Shown: piece after piece, positions 1 to 5,582 of the stretch
How the letters are laid out: each line of letters opens with the position of its first letter
Numbering within the stretch: position 1 is the stretch's first letter
DNA from: an uncultured Ignavibacteriota bacterium
GTDB lineage: Bacteria; Bacteroidota; Ignavibacteria; UBA10030; UBA8401
Assembly (NCBI GenBank): GCA_903907305.1
Contig: CAIVNT010000363.1
Location: 1 to 5,582, forward strand
Reading direction: 5' to 3'
Length of the DNA: 5,582 nucleotides
Notes under the pieces: model-generated
What the model was told of the DNA's origin: nothing
Seen by the model: the letters and a program-made list of their open reading frames with translations, nothing else
Databases searched by the model: none
Position numbers and translations under genes: made by a program

Positions 1-1030
1 ATCCGGACTTCGTCGCCTGCGCACTGTACTCCCCCTGACCGGTTCCATCATTCTTAAAATACCCGTTGAATTTTCCACTGATGGTGAATCCCTGATATGA
101 TTTAGTCAATGATGCGGAGATCGTGCCGTTACTGTTCAACACTCCGATAAGATCAATATCCTTCACCATGCCGATCCCTTCGAATTGAATGTCCAATTTT
201 CCGCTGATGTCATATCGCGTAAGGAGAATGCTGTATGAAATGGAAAAATTAAATTCTTTTCTGAGCGTTGTCAGAAGCGTGGTGCCGAGCCAGTTCCCCA
301 CGATCGTATTTGCACCGGGAGTATTCGGCAGATAATACGCGACGATCTTTGAACGCTCTGTATAGAGATTTGAATCCGCAGGATGAGCCGCACGCGCAAC
401 GATGGTTCTAATCCCTTGGTTCAATCCGGTCACCGTCGCGCTAAATGCACCGTTGGATGAATACGGAACAGTTGCGTTATAAAATCCGGATTGTGATTCA
501 CGTACGCTCAGTTTGGACTGACTCTGTACAGATCCTGTTACTGCCGTGAAATTTTCAAAGATGAGTATTGCCGGAGGCGGATCCAGAGAAAGACCCGGCG
601 CTGTATTCACTGCACGGACATTCACAATGAGCGGTTTGGTAACGGTAGTACCGATCCTTGCGGTGATACTTGCATATCCCGGCGATTTCCCGATGATCAA
701 TCCGTTCGAGACCGAGGCAATCGCCGAATTTGTTGAACTCCACACCGCTTTTGCAGCATCCACTGTCAGATATGCTGTGTCGATAGTTGTGACAGTATAC
801 CGGGCATCGGTCATCATCCCGGAATTGGTAAGCGTTTTTTCTGAAGTGTTCACGATAGTGCCGATCAACGAAACGGACCACGACTCGTTGGAAGCATTGA
901 GAAAAATGGAATCCCGCGCCGGCTGCATGAACAGCGAGGAATAATAGACGATCGCTTCGGTCTTTTCCACCGGCTGCTCGCAGGAAGAGAGTGCAATGGT
1001 GATCAGAAATGCGGTAATAAATATTCTCAT
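1..1030 (-). CDS. Ig-like (BIG2) domain lipoprotein, 3' end beyond the window
   Basis: I translated this frame by hand from the ATG at 1030-1028; it stays open for 343 codons to the left edge, so the C-terminus is missing. The N-terminus is a lipoprotein signal: a hydrophobic stretch at residues 3-14 leads to lipobox L14-S-S-C17, predicting lipidation at Cys17 and attachment to the envelope. Residues about 62-138 read as a bacterial Ig-like group 2 (BIG2) domain, with the hallmark WSSTNSAIASVSNG at 97-110 followed by a G-K-S-x-G-Y-A-S-I-T-A strand. A second Ig-like beta region seems to occupy about 158-233. From about 244 the protein changes to a G-W-containing beta-rich domain in which ISGK-L/F recurs at 275-279 and 317-321. 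The start lies 15 nt after the stop of the barrel gene and has its own AGGTGA site, so the two are likely cotranscribed. The exact role is unknown; surface adhesion or ligand binding is only a guess from the folds. Confidence 0.85.
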   Translation of the reverse strand, partial: MRIFITAFLITIALSSCEQPVEKTEAIVYYSSLFMQPARDSIFLNASNESWSVSLIGTIVNTSEKTLTNSGMMTDARYTVTTIDTAYLTVDAAKAVWSSTNSAIASVSNGLIIGKSPGYASITARIGTTVTKPLIVNVRAVNTAPGLSLDPPPAILIFENFTAVTGSVQSQSKLSVRESQSGFYNATVPYSSNGAFSATVTGLNQGIRTIVARAAHPADSNLYTERSKIVAYYLPNTPGANTIVGNWLGTTLLTTLRKEFNFSISYSILLTRYDISGKLDIQFEGIGMVKDIDLIGVLNSNGTISASLTKSYQGFTISGKFNGYFKNDGTGQGEYSAQATKSG

Positions 1031-1034
1031 GGAT

Positions 1035-1040
1035 TCACCT
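1035..1040 (-). promoter_or_regulatory. Ribosome binding site of the BIG2 lipoprotein gene
   Basis: On the minus strand the 15-nt gap after the barrel gene contains AGGTGA, four bases before the ATG at 1030. It supports this start, which also gives a perfect lipoprotein signal peptide. Confidence 0.6.
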
Positions 1041-1045
1041 GCAGA

Positions 1046-1687
1046 TTAAAATGCCAATTGTAGTCCGGCGTTGAGGTTCATACCGCCGAGTTCAGGATTA
1101 GCCCGTCCGTACTGATTCCTGCCGAGATCCGTCATTGTTGTGTACTCCGCTTCAGCAAAAATGTGGAGCGCTCCTGCAAATTTGATCGCAACACCAATAG
1201 CAGCTCCCAGCCCCTTATTCTCCGTAGTATAACTCTTTGTCAACTCTTCCACTTTCGGTTCTACAGTGGTGATCGCTTCTTCGGCCCGTGTCATCACATA
1301 GAGAAGATCAACATAGATCGGATGATCATCTCCCCTGATCCGTAATCCTGCCAGATAGAATTTTTGTTTCCAGTCCGCGTTTCCTTCCACATCAACATTC
1401 GTCACAATGGAATGACCCTTGGCGGTGAATTCGTGATATTTTCCGACAATGAGCAGCATCCGCGAACCAATTCCGGCAGAATAATTCTTTGTGACGCTCC
1501 TGTTGGAATAGATGTCGGAAAATTGGGTTCCTGCACCGTTCGAAAAATTGCCGATCGATGCGCCGACCATAAAATATCCGCTGTTACGTTGATTCTCGGC
1601 GGACGATCCCTGTCCATATACTGTGAGCGTAAAGAATACGGCGGCAATGGCTATCGGTAAACCGGAAGTTCGGAATGACAGTATCAT
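1046..1687 (-). CDS. Small outer-membrane beta-barrel protein
   Basis: This is a complete 213-residue protein. Residues 1-30 form a signal peptide with a hydrophobic core (PIAIAAVFFTLTVYG) and probable cleavage near GQGSSA. The rest consists of alternating polar/hydrophobic beta strands rich in Gly, Tyr and Thr (for example YFMVGASIGNFSNG and FAEAEYTTMTDLG). The protein ends in NLNAGLQLAF, and a C-terminal Phe after an amphipathic strand is typical of barrels inserted by the BAM machinery. The size suits an 8- to 10-strand barrel of the OmpA/OmpX-like or porin-family type; no catalytic motif is visible. The ATG at 1687 is the first usable start, because an in-frame TAA lies four codons further upstream with no ATG, GTG or TTG between. 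No Shine-Dalgarno site is seen. It sits 35 nt after the thioesterase gene and 15 nt before the lipoprotein gene, suggesting an operon and a possible envelope partnership with the lipoprotein. The specific function is not recognisable. Confidence 0.85.
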   Translation of the reverse strand: MILSFRTSGLPIAIAAVFFTLTVYGQGSSAENQRNSGYFMVGASIGNFSNGAGTQFSDIYSNRSVTKNYSAGIGSRMLLIVGKYHEFTAKGHSIVTNVDVEGNADWKQKFYLAGLRIRGDDHPIYVDLLYVMTRAEEAITTVEPKVEELTKSYTTENKGLGAAIGVAIKFAGALHIFAEAEYTTMTDLGRNQYGRANPELGGMNLNAGLQLAF

Positions 1688-1722
1688 AGCAAACGAAAGT
1701 TAGATGTGAAAATTTAGCGGGG

Positions 1723-2148
1723 TCAGCTTCGGAACTGTGCCTGGAATTTTTCGGGGACCGGTGCGAGTTTGCGTTCCTGATAGTTGAAGAATGCAATGCC
1801 GGTCTTCGCCTGCACAACTTCTCTGCCACTCTCACGTTCACGGACAAGATAATAAATATCACAGCCAAATCGAGAAAAATCTTTCACACCGATCTGTATA
1901 CGGAGCGATTCACCGTAAAATGCTTCAGATTTATACAGGACTGCGGAGTCCGACATGATGAGCCCCACACCTTCAATACTCATTTCCGTCCACCCGTGCT
2001 CGATAAGCATGCGCAGACGCGCTTCGTGTAGGATGGAAAGCACTGCATCGTTGCCGAGATGACCGCCGTAGTTGATATCGGAGATGCGGATTGGTATCTC
2101 GGTAGTGAAATGGAATTGTGTCGGAAGTTCGAGTTTAATGCGAGGCAT
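1723..2148 (-). CDS. Hotdog-fold acyl-CoA thioesterase, 4HBT/YbgC-like
   Basis: The 141-residue protein has the usual length of a single-hotdog thioesterase. The family signature is near the N-terminus: IRISDINYGGHLGNDAVL at residues 20-37, with Asp24, Gly29, His30 and Asn33 in the order D-x-x-x-x-G-H-x-x-N, followed by the long central helix (LSILHEARLRMLIEHG). The later strands (SAVLYKSEAFYGESLRIQI, then a paired strand ending GIAFFNY) match the fold. Such enzymes hydrolyse the thioester of acyl-CoA in the cytoplasm, normally as dimers or tetramers; the acyl substrate cannot be read from sequence. In many relatives the loop is D-x-D-x-x-G-H, with the second Asp catalytic; here that place is Asn26, so activity depends on how this subfamily is built. 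The start is fixed: a TAA codon lies directly before the ATG in frame. There is no Shine-Dalgarno site, only an A/T-rich leader. It appears to be first in a three-gene group with the barrel and lipoprotein genes. Confidence 0.87.
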   Translation of the reverse strand: MPRIKLELPTQFHFTTEIPIRISDINYGGHLGNDAVLSILHEARLRMLIEHGWTEMSIEGVGLIMSDSAVLYKSEAFYGESLRIQIGVKDFSRFGCDIYYLVRERESGREVVQAKTGIAFFNYQERKLAPVPEKFQAQFRS

Positions 2149-2241
2149 TTAATTTGAAAATTTACAAAATATGAAAATGAAAAATTCAATCGGACTTTTC
2201 ATGAAAAAAAAACATTTCCGTGTAGCATGTCATTCACACAT

Positions 2242-2288
2242 GTTCCGCATTATAGAATCCCGCAAGGTTGAATTTCATAAAGCGGAAC
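2242..2288. repeat. Hairpin with 12-nt arms
   Basis: GTTCCGCATTAT (2242-2253) pairs with ATAAAGCGGAAC (2277-2288) at 11 of 12 positions, the exception being A2249 opposite A2281, around a 23-nt loop. It has no T-run on either side, so it does not look like a simple terminator. Its right arm is part of a 13-nt motif that recurs at 2413-2425. Confidence 0.6.
2276..2288. repeat. Direct repeat CATAAAGCGGAAC, copy 1
   Basis: The same 13 bases occur again at 2413-2425. The left arm of the hairpin at 2242-2253 is a near-perfect reverse complement of both copies, so the motif exists three times in the gap in two orientations. Confidence 0.65.
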
Positions 2289-2412
2289 TTTTGGCTGGAA
2301 TCCTCGCCAGAGGCCATCTCAAAAACACTTCTGTCACCCCCGAATGTCCCGCTCTTCGGATTCCGCGCGGAGCAGGATTTGCCGTTGTTTGCATTCCGCG
2401 GTCACGGCATTC

Positions 2413-2425
2413 CATAAAGCGGAAC
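2413..2425. repeat. Direct repeat CATAAAGCGGAAC, copy 2
   Basis: Exact second copy of the 13-nt motif at 2276-2288, lying inside the fold-back region. A related near copy, CATAAAACGGAAT, follows at once (2425-2437). A shorter doublet, GCATTCC at 2391-2397 and 2407-2413, lies just before it. Confidence 0.6.
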
Positions 2426-2451
2426 ATAAAACGGAATTCTTATCGGGGGTC

Positions 2452-2494
2452 CCCGCCTGCCACACTAAATTTCACTAGGCGGGCGGGAATGACA
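2452..2494. repeat. GC-rich hairpin ending in GGGAATGACA
   Basis: CCCGCCT (2452-2458) pairs perfectly with AGGCGGG (2477-2483) around an 18-nt A/T-rich loop. The right side runs on as CGGGAATGACA, whose reverse complement TGTCATTCCCG resembles the TGTCACCCCCG tip of the surrounding fold-back, suggesting a related repeat unit nested within it. Confidence 0.5.
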
Positions 2495-2649
2495 AACTCA
2501 CCATTAAAATATTTTGTTTTTGAAATGGCTTCTAATAGACCGCCAAAAGGATCTCCGTTTTTTGAGTCCTGCGAGGCGGAGTCCGAAAGGCAGGACATTC
2601 GGCCAACGGCCTCGCTCTTGGGGGTGACACTTTTTAGAGATGTTACACT

Positions 2650-4461
2650 CTATTTCCGTGCCGTGCCGAATGTATATTCCCGATGATATTCTTGGATCGA
2701 TCTTACGCTCATCTTCCCTTGTCTTATCCGTTCGATCCCTTTCACGGCAGTAGCCGCGGCAGAAAGCGTCGTGATGAATGCGATCTTCTGCTGGATCGCT
2801 GCCCAGCCGATGGAGTATTCATCGTACCGTGATTCTTCACCGAGCGGTGTATTGATCACCATCTGCACTTCGCCGTTCTTGATCGCGTCCACGATATTTG
2901 GTCGTCCTTCGTTCACTTTGAAGACAGACTGAGCCTCAACGCCGTTGGACTTCAAGAATTTGGTCGTCCCTTCGGTAGCGATGATCTTGAAACCAAGGTT
3001 CGCATAATCCTTCATAATACCGACGGTCTCGGCGGTCTTATCATTATTGTTCACACTGACGAAGATCGTCCCTTCTTTCGGAAGAGGATTCCCCGCCGCC
3101 ATTTGTGCTTTTGCGACGGCAGCACCGTAGGATTGCGAGATTCCCATCACTTCACCGGTGGAACGCATCTCCGGTCCGAGGAACATTTTCACTTTGGGAA
3201 ACTTGTTGAATGGGAAGACCGACTCTTTCATCGACATATGTTTCACTTTTGTGAAATCAAAATCGAGAACACCGAGATCCTTCAATTTCATACCGACCAT
3301 CACTTTTGCAGCGATCTTTGCCAGCGGAAGTCCCGTTGCTTTCCCAACGAACGGCACTGTTCTGGATGCACGCGGATTCACCTCGAGCACATAGATCTTA
3401 TTATCCTTCATCGCATACTGTACATTGATCAATCCCTGCACATGCAGTGCGAAGGAAAGTTTTTTGGTAATGGCGATGATCTCCAACAATTTATCATTCT
3501 TCAGCATGTACGGCGGCAGCACGCTGGAACTGTCCCCGGAATGGATGCCGGCCTCTTCGATATGTTCCATCACTCCGCCAATGAGAACATCTTCACCGTC
3601 GCAAACCGCGTCCACATCGAATTCGAATGCATCTTCCAAAAAGCAGTCGATGAGGATCGGTTTCTCTGGAGTGACGTCCACGGCGAGTTTCATATATTCT
3701 TTCAGTGACTCACTGTTGTAACAGATCTGCATTGCGCGTCCGCCGAGTACATATGAAGGACGGACGAGCACGGGATAACCGATCTCTTCCGCCACCAGGA
3801 GCGCATCCTTTACGGAATACGCCGTACCGTATTTCGGATGCTCGATGTTGTTCTTGCGAAGCAGATCACCGAAACGTTCGCGGTCCTCAGCAAGGTCAAT
3901 GCCTTCTGTAGAGGTCCCAAGAATCTTTACTCCGTTCGCTTCGAGTGCTTTTGCGATCTTCAGCGGTGTCTGTCCGCCGAAACTAACAATGATACCTTCG
4001 GGCTGTTCCAACTCACAGATGTTCAGCACATCCTCAACCGTGAGTGGTTCGAAATATAATTTATCTGTCGTGTCATAATCCGTGGAGACGGTTTCAGGAT
4101 TACAGTTAATCATGATCGTTTCGTAGCCTTCTTCGCGCAGGGACTTCACTCCATGGACGCAGCAATAGTCGAATTCAATTCCCTGCCCGATCCTGTTCGG
4201 TCCACCGCCGAGGATGATCACTTTCTTCTTGTCGGAACGGATCGATTCATTCTCCTGCTCATAGGTAGAGTAATGATATGGCGTGTTGGATTCGAATTCC
4301 GCAGCGCACGTATCCACCATCTTATAGACGGGAATGATATTCATTGTTTTGCGCAGTGACCGGATCTTCGCCTCATCCGTTTTCCAAAGATGAGCAAGCT
4401 GACGGTCGGAAAAACCGTATTGTTTTGCTTTGAGAAGGATCTCTTTAGTAATTTTTTTCAT
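2650..4461 (-). CDS. carB: Carbamoyl-phosphate synthase large subunit, C-terminal half (split CarB)
   Basis: These 603 residues correspond to the second half of CarB, which is normally about 1,070 residues. CarB makes carbamoyl phosphate from bicarbonate, glutamine-derived ammonia and two ATP, for pyrimidine and arginine synthesis in the cytoplasm; this half carries out the second phosphorylation, of carbamate. Residues 5-55 match the end of the oligomerization domain (YGFSDRQLAHL, then PVYKMVDTCAAEF). Residues 78-165 are the pre-ATP-grasp region (LGGGPNRIGQGIEFDY, NCNPETVSTDYDT, FGGQTPLK). Residues about 187-390 are the ATP-grasp domain (AEDRERF, RPSYVLGGRAM, EHIEEAGIHSGDS, EVNPRASRTVPF). 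Residues about 460-595 are the MGS-like allosteric domain, with T-E-G-T at 496-499, Lys515 and Asn537-Thr538 at the places that bind UMP/IMP in E. coli. No key motif is missing and the frame is intact. I chose the ATG at 4461, not the earlier one at 4557: the earlier start would add 32 residues unlike CarB that overlap the upstream gene, while 4461 has an AAAGG site. The glutaminase subunit and N-terminal half must come from other genes. Confidence 0.93.
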   Translation of the reverse strand: MKKITKEILLKAKQYGFSDRQLAHLWKTDEAKIRSLRKTMNIIPVYKMVDTCAAEFESNTPYHYSTYEQENESIRSDKKKVIILGGGPNRIGQGIEFDYCCVHGVKSLREEGYETIMINCNPETVSTDYDTTDKLYFEPLTVEDVLNICELEQPEGIIVSFGGQTPLKIAKALEANGVKILGTSTEGIDLAEDRERFGDLLRKNNIEHPKYGTAYSVKDALLVAEEIGYPVLVRPSYVLGGRAMQICYNSESLKEYMKLAVDVTPEKPILIDCFLEDAFEFDVDAVCDGEDVLIGGVMEHIEEAGIHSGDSSSVLPPYMLKNDKLLEIIAITKKLSFALHVQGLINVQYAMKDNKIYVLEVNPRASRTVPFVGKATGLPLAKIAAKVMVGMKLKDLGVLDFDFTKVKHMSMKESVFPFNKFPKVKMFLGPEMRSTGEVMGISQSYGAAVAKAQMAAGNPLPKEGTIFVSVNNNDKTAETVGIMKDYANLGFKIIATEGTTKFLKSNGVEAQSVFKVNEGRPNIVDAIKNGEVQMVINTPLGEESRYDEYSIGWAAIQQKIAFITTLSAAATAVKGIERIRQGKMSVRSIQEYHREYTFGTARK

Positions 4462-4465
4462 CGGA

Positions 4466-4470
4466 CCTTT
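4466..4470 (-). promoter_or_regulatory. Ribosome binding site of the carB C-half, overlapping the upstream stop codon
   Basis: On the minus strand the end of the T9SS gene and the start of the carB half read AAATAAAGGTCCGATG. AAAGG shares two bases with the TAA stop and lies four bases before ATG 4461. This decides the start and suggests that ribosomes ending on the T9SS gene can restart on the carB half. Confidence 0.65.
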
Positions 4471-5554
4471 ATTTTTGAAGAAGCATTTTTCTTGTCTCAG
4501 AGACTGTGCCGCATTGCAGCCGGTAAAAATAGACTCCGCTCGGTAAGGCATCTCCACGAAATTGGATCGTATGATATCCGGATTCCTGCAAAGAATTCAA
4601 TGATTCAGCAACTGTCCTTCCCAGTATATCAAAGACTCTCATTGTCACGGTCTGCCGTTCCGGAACGAAATAGGAAATTGTCGTCGACGGATTGAATGGA
4701 TTAGGATAATTCTGTTCCAGCCGGAATTGACGGACGATATTTGGTTCTTCTCGTACTTCCAACACGATCGACTGCAGTTCATCCATTGTGCCGGGGATCT
4801 TCACTTCCGGAATTGCCACTCCCAGTAACGCAAGTGTTGAAGCCGATGTCGGTATCACCGTCGAAGGGATAACTCGCCGGACGATCCACGTATCTTTTGC
4901 CACGAATGTGGAATCATACAGCTCTGCAACAGGAATCTTGATCGCACCGATAAACGTCTGATACAGCGCCGTTACTGCAAATTTATAGACGTACGGCGTG
5001 ACGGTATACGTTACCGCAGATACCTTCATCGACCGCTCTGCCAATTTTTTTGAAGTGAACGAGAACCGGACGGGAAATGTCATTGAATCGATCGTCACTG
5101 TTGTATCAAACCGTATCAAGGTATCAACACTGTTCACACCGGAAGAAAAATTCATCACGGTATATGTTCCGTTAAACCGTCCAAGTCCCAATGAATCGAT
5201 CGTCAGCGAAGGGAATAATTTCCCGATCTCGAAGTATCGTTTCACGGTATTCTGATACGTACTCCACTTCACTGTATCCTGAACTCCCCCGGAAATTGTT
5301 TTGATCCATTGCGTTGTCCATTCAATGCCATCCATGCCGATCACCGTAAACCCAATCATCTGATCCTTCCGAATGCTCAACGTGGAATCGATCGGATGCT
5401 GGAGCGTATCAAGAACGATCTGCGAATAATTCCAGATGACGCCGTTCTTCCGCGGAAAATATTCCGATGCCTTCGGCGAGGGAGCCTGCGGATATAACGC
5501 AGAACTCCATAATGCGGTCACGATCAGAACCAAAATGGTCCTAGGCAATCTCAT
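4469..5554 (-). CDS. Secreted protein with C-terminal T9SS type A sorting domain
   Basis: The gene encodes 361 residues. Residues 1-22 form a Sec signal peptide (charged MRLPR, core TILVLIVTALWSSALY, likely cleavage near PQA). Residues about 28-265 are a beta-rich body of Ser/Thr/Val strands that I do not recognise; it begins EYFPRKNGVIWNY and shows no catalytic motif. Residues 277-361 form a type IX secretion sorting domain of the Por-secretion-tail type: FRLEQNYPNPFNPSTTISYF, then VTMRVFDILGRTV, then LPSGVYFYRL and a closing RKMLLQK. Proteins with this tail cross the inner membrane by Sec and the outer membrane by the T9SS, and are released or anchored at the surface. The start overlaps the end of the upstream reading frame by 14 nt, with AAGGA two bases before the ATG. 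It sits between what appear to be the two halves of carB, which has no obvious functional logic. The cargo function is unknown. Confidence 0.9.
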   Translation of the reverse strand: MRLPRTILVLIVTALWSSALYPQAPSPKASEYFPRKNGVIWNYSQIVLDTLQHPIDSTLSIRKDQMIGFTVIGMDGIEWTTQWIKTISGGVQDTVKWSTYQNTVKRYFEIGKLFPSLTIDSLGLGRFNGTYTVMNFSSGVNSVDTLIRFDTTVTIDSMTFPVRFSFTSKKLAERSMKVSAVTYTVTPYVYKFAVTALYQTFIGAIKIPVAELYDSTFVAKDTWIVRRVIPSTVIPTSASTLALLGVAIPEVKIPGTMDELQSIVLEVREEPNIVRQFRLEQNYPNPFNPSTTISYFVPERQTVTMRVFDILGRTVAESLNSLQESGYHTIQFRGDALPSGVYFYRLQCGTVSETRKMLLQK

Positions 5555-5582
5555 ATTCCTTCAGTTCATTTTCGAAATCGAC
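5541..5582 (-). CDS. carB: 3' end of upstream gene, probably CarB N-terminal half
   Basis: From the right edge the minus strand reads 13 codons, VDFENELKEYEIA, then TAG at 5543-5541. In CarB proteins a segment of this kind (an acidic/basic helix after the IDxWFL motif, in E. coli LVRLEEKVAEVGIT) lies directly before the region where the C-half ORF at 4461 begins. The two pieces therefore appear to meet at one point of the CarB chain, inside the oligomerization domain, with little or nothing missing. The match rests on 13 residues and on my memory of the family, so the identity is an inference; the open frame, its stop and its 14-nt overlap with the T9SS gene are seen directly. Confidence 0.55.
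   Translation of the reverse strand, partial: VDFENELKEYEIA
5557..5561 (-). promoter_or_regulatory. Ribosome binding site of the T9SS cargo gene, inside the upstream frame
   Basis: AAGGA lies two bases before ATG 5554, within the last codons of the upstream gene. The spacing is shorter than the usual 5-9 nt, so initiation may depend on ribosomes arriving from the upstream gene. Confidence 0.45.

Larger units (their letters stand above)
2332..2630. repeat. Imperfect fold-back (MITE-like) repeat region
   Basis: The left end, from TGTCACCCCCGAATGTCC (2332-2349) through AGCAGGA (2371-2377), is complementary to the right end read backwards. CCGAATGTCC matches GGACATTCGG at 2593-2602, TCTTCGGATTCCG matches the CGGAGTCCGAAAG stretch near 2577-2589 with mismatches, and GCAGGA matches TCCTGC at 2567-2572. 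The outer tip GGGGGTGACA (2620-2629) continues the match but is separated by a 17-nt insert (2603-2619). Inside, TCGGGGGT at 2443-2450 is a second partner for ACCCCCGA (2336-2343), so overlapping or nested copies are likely. There is no transposase. This is either a MITE-like element with decayed ends or a cluster of extragenic palindromic repeats; only other copies in the genome can tell. Confidence 0.55.
2149..2649. other. 501-nt gene-free gap filled with short repeats
   Basis: No credible gene lies between the end of the carB half and the thioesterase start. The first 70 nt next to the thioesterase (2149-2220) are very A/T-rich with runs of A and probably hold its promoter. On the minus strand a weak TTGAAT, 17-nt spacer, TGTAAA pair can be picked out, but it is too poor to call. 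From about 2240 to 2630 the base composition changes and the stretch is packed with inverted and direct repeats, listed separately. I see no clear Rho-independent terminator (stem plus U-run) for the carB half just after 2650. Confidence 0.75.

Noticed and set aside
555..881. Minus-strand ORF of 108 codons inside the lipoprotein gene
   Set aside because: It is an out-of-frame reading of the BIG2 region; the overlapping frame with the lipobox and Ig motif is the real one.
2149..2200. Possible promoter TTGAAT-17-TGTAAA for the thioesterase gene
   Set aside because: Both boxes match only four of six consensus bases, the region is A/T-rich so chance matches are expected, and it does not fit the TAnnTTTG pattern used in Bacteroidota.
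2332..2630. CRISPR array
   Set aside because: The repeats are inverted and irregularly spaced, with no uniform spacers and no cas genes nearby.
2603..2649. Rho-independent terminator after the carB half
   Set aside because: The only stems here are short (AGAG/CTCT and GGCC/GGCC) and no U-run follows them on the minus strand.
2171..2686. Plus-strand ORF of 171 codons across the intergenic gap
   Set aside because: It runs through the repeat cluster and into the 3' end of carB, has Arg/Pro/Ser-rich composition without any recognisable motif, and is explained by the GC-rich repeats.
3103..3708. Long plus-strand ORF (201 codons) opposite carB
   Set aside because: It is the antisense shadow of the strongly conserved ATP-grasp domain; its protein is Cys/His/Phe-rich in a way typical of antisense translations.
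4462..4557. Extended start for the carB half at 4557, adding 32 residues
   Set aside because: The added residues do not resemble CarB, lie in another frame of the T9SS sorting domain, and ATG 4461 has a good ribosome site and begins at the CarB homology.

Overview
The window looks like chromosomal DNA from a member of the Bacteroidota/Ignavibacteriota part of the FCB group. The clearest sign is a secreted protein that ends in a type IX secretion (T9SS) type A sorting domain with the motif EQNYPNPFNPSTT, a wording frequent in Ignavibacteria and relatives. The predicted outer-membrane barrel, the Ig-domain lipoprotein and the weak or absent Shine-Dalgarno sites of some genes fit the same group. 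I cannot name a genus. Every gene I can support is on the minus strand, so transcription runs from high to low coordinates.

Region 5582-2650 holds the most interesting arrangement. The last 13 codons of an upstream gene enter at the right edge and read like the end of the N-terminal half of carbamoyl-phosphate synthase large subunit (CarB). A complete gene for a 361-residue T9SS cargo protein (5554-4469) overlaps that end by 14 nt. Seven nt after its stop codon, a 603-residue ORF (4461-2650) encodes only the C-terminal half of CarB: the end of the oligomerization domain, the second ATP-grasp domain and the allosteric MGS-like domain. The simplest reading is a carB split at its central hinge with an unrelated secreted-protein gene between the halves, all three packed for translational coupling.

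Region 2649-2149 is a 501-nt gene-free gap. Much of it is filled with short inverted and direct repeats, including an imperfect fold-back of about 300 nt whose tips read TGTCACCCCC and GGGGGTGACA. It resembles a cluster of small palindromic or MITE-like repeats.

Region 2148-1 is a second minus-strand group: a hotdog-fold acyl-CoA thioesterase, a small outer-membrane beta-barrel protein, and a lipoprotein with a BIG2-type Ig domain that runs off the left edge. Spacings are 35 and 15 nt, so the three are probably cotranscribed. The barrel and the lipoprotein look like an envelope pair; the role of the thioesterase with them is unclear.
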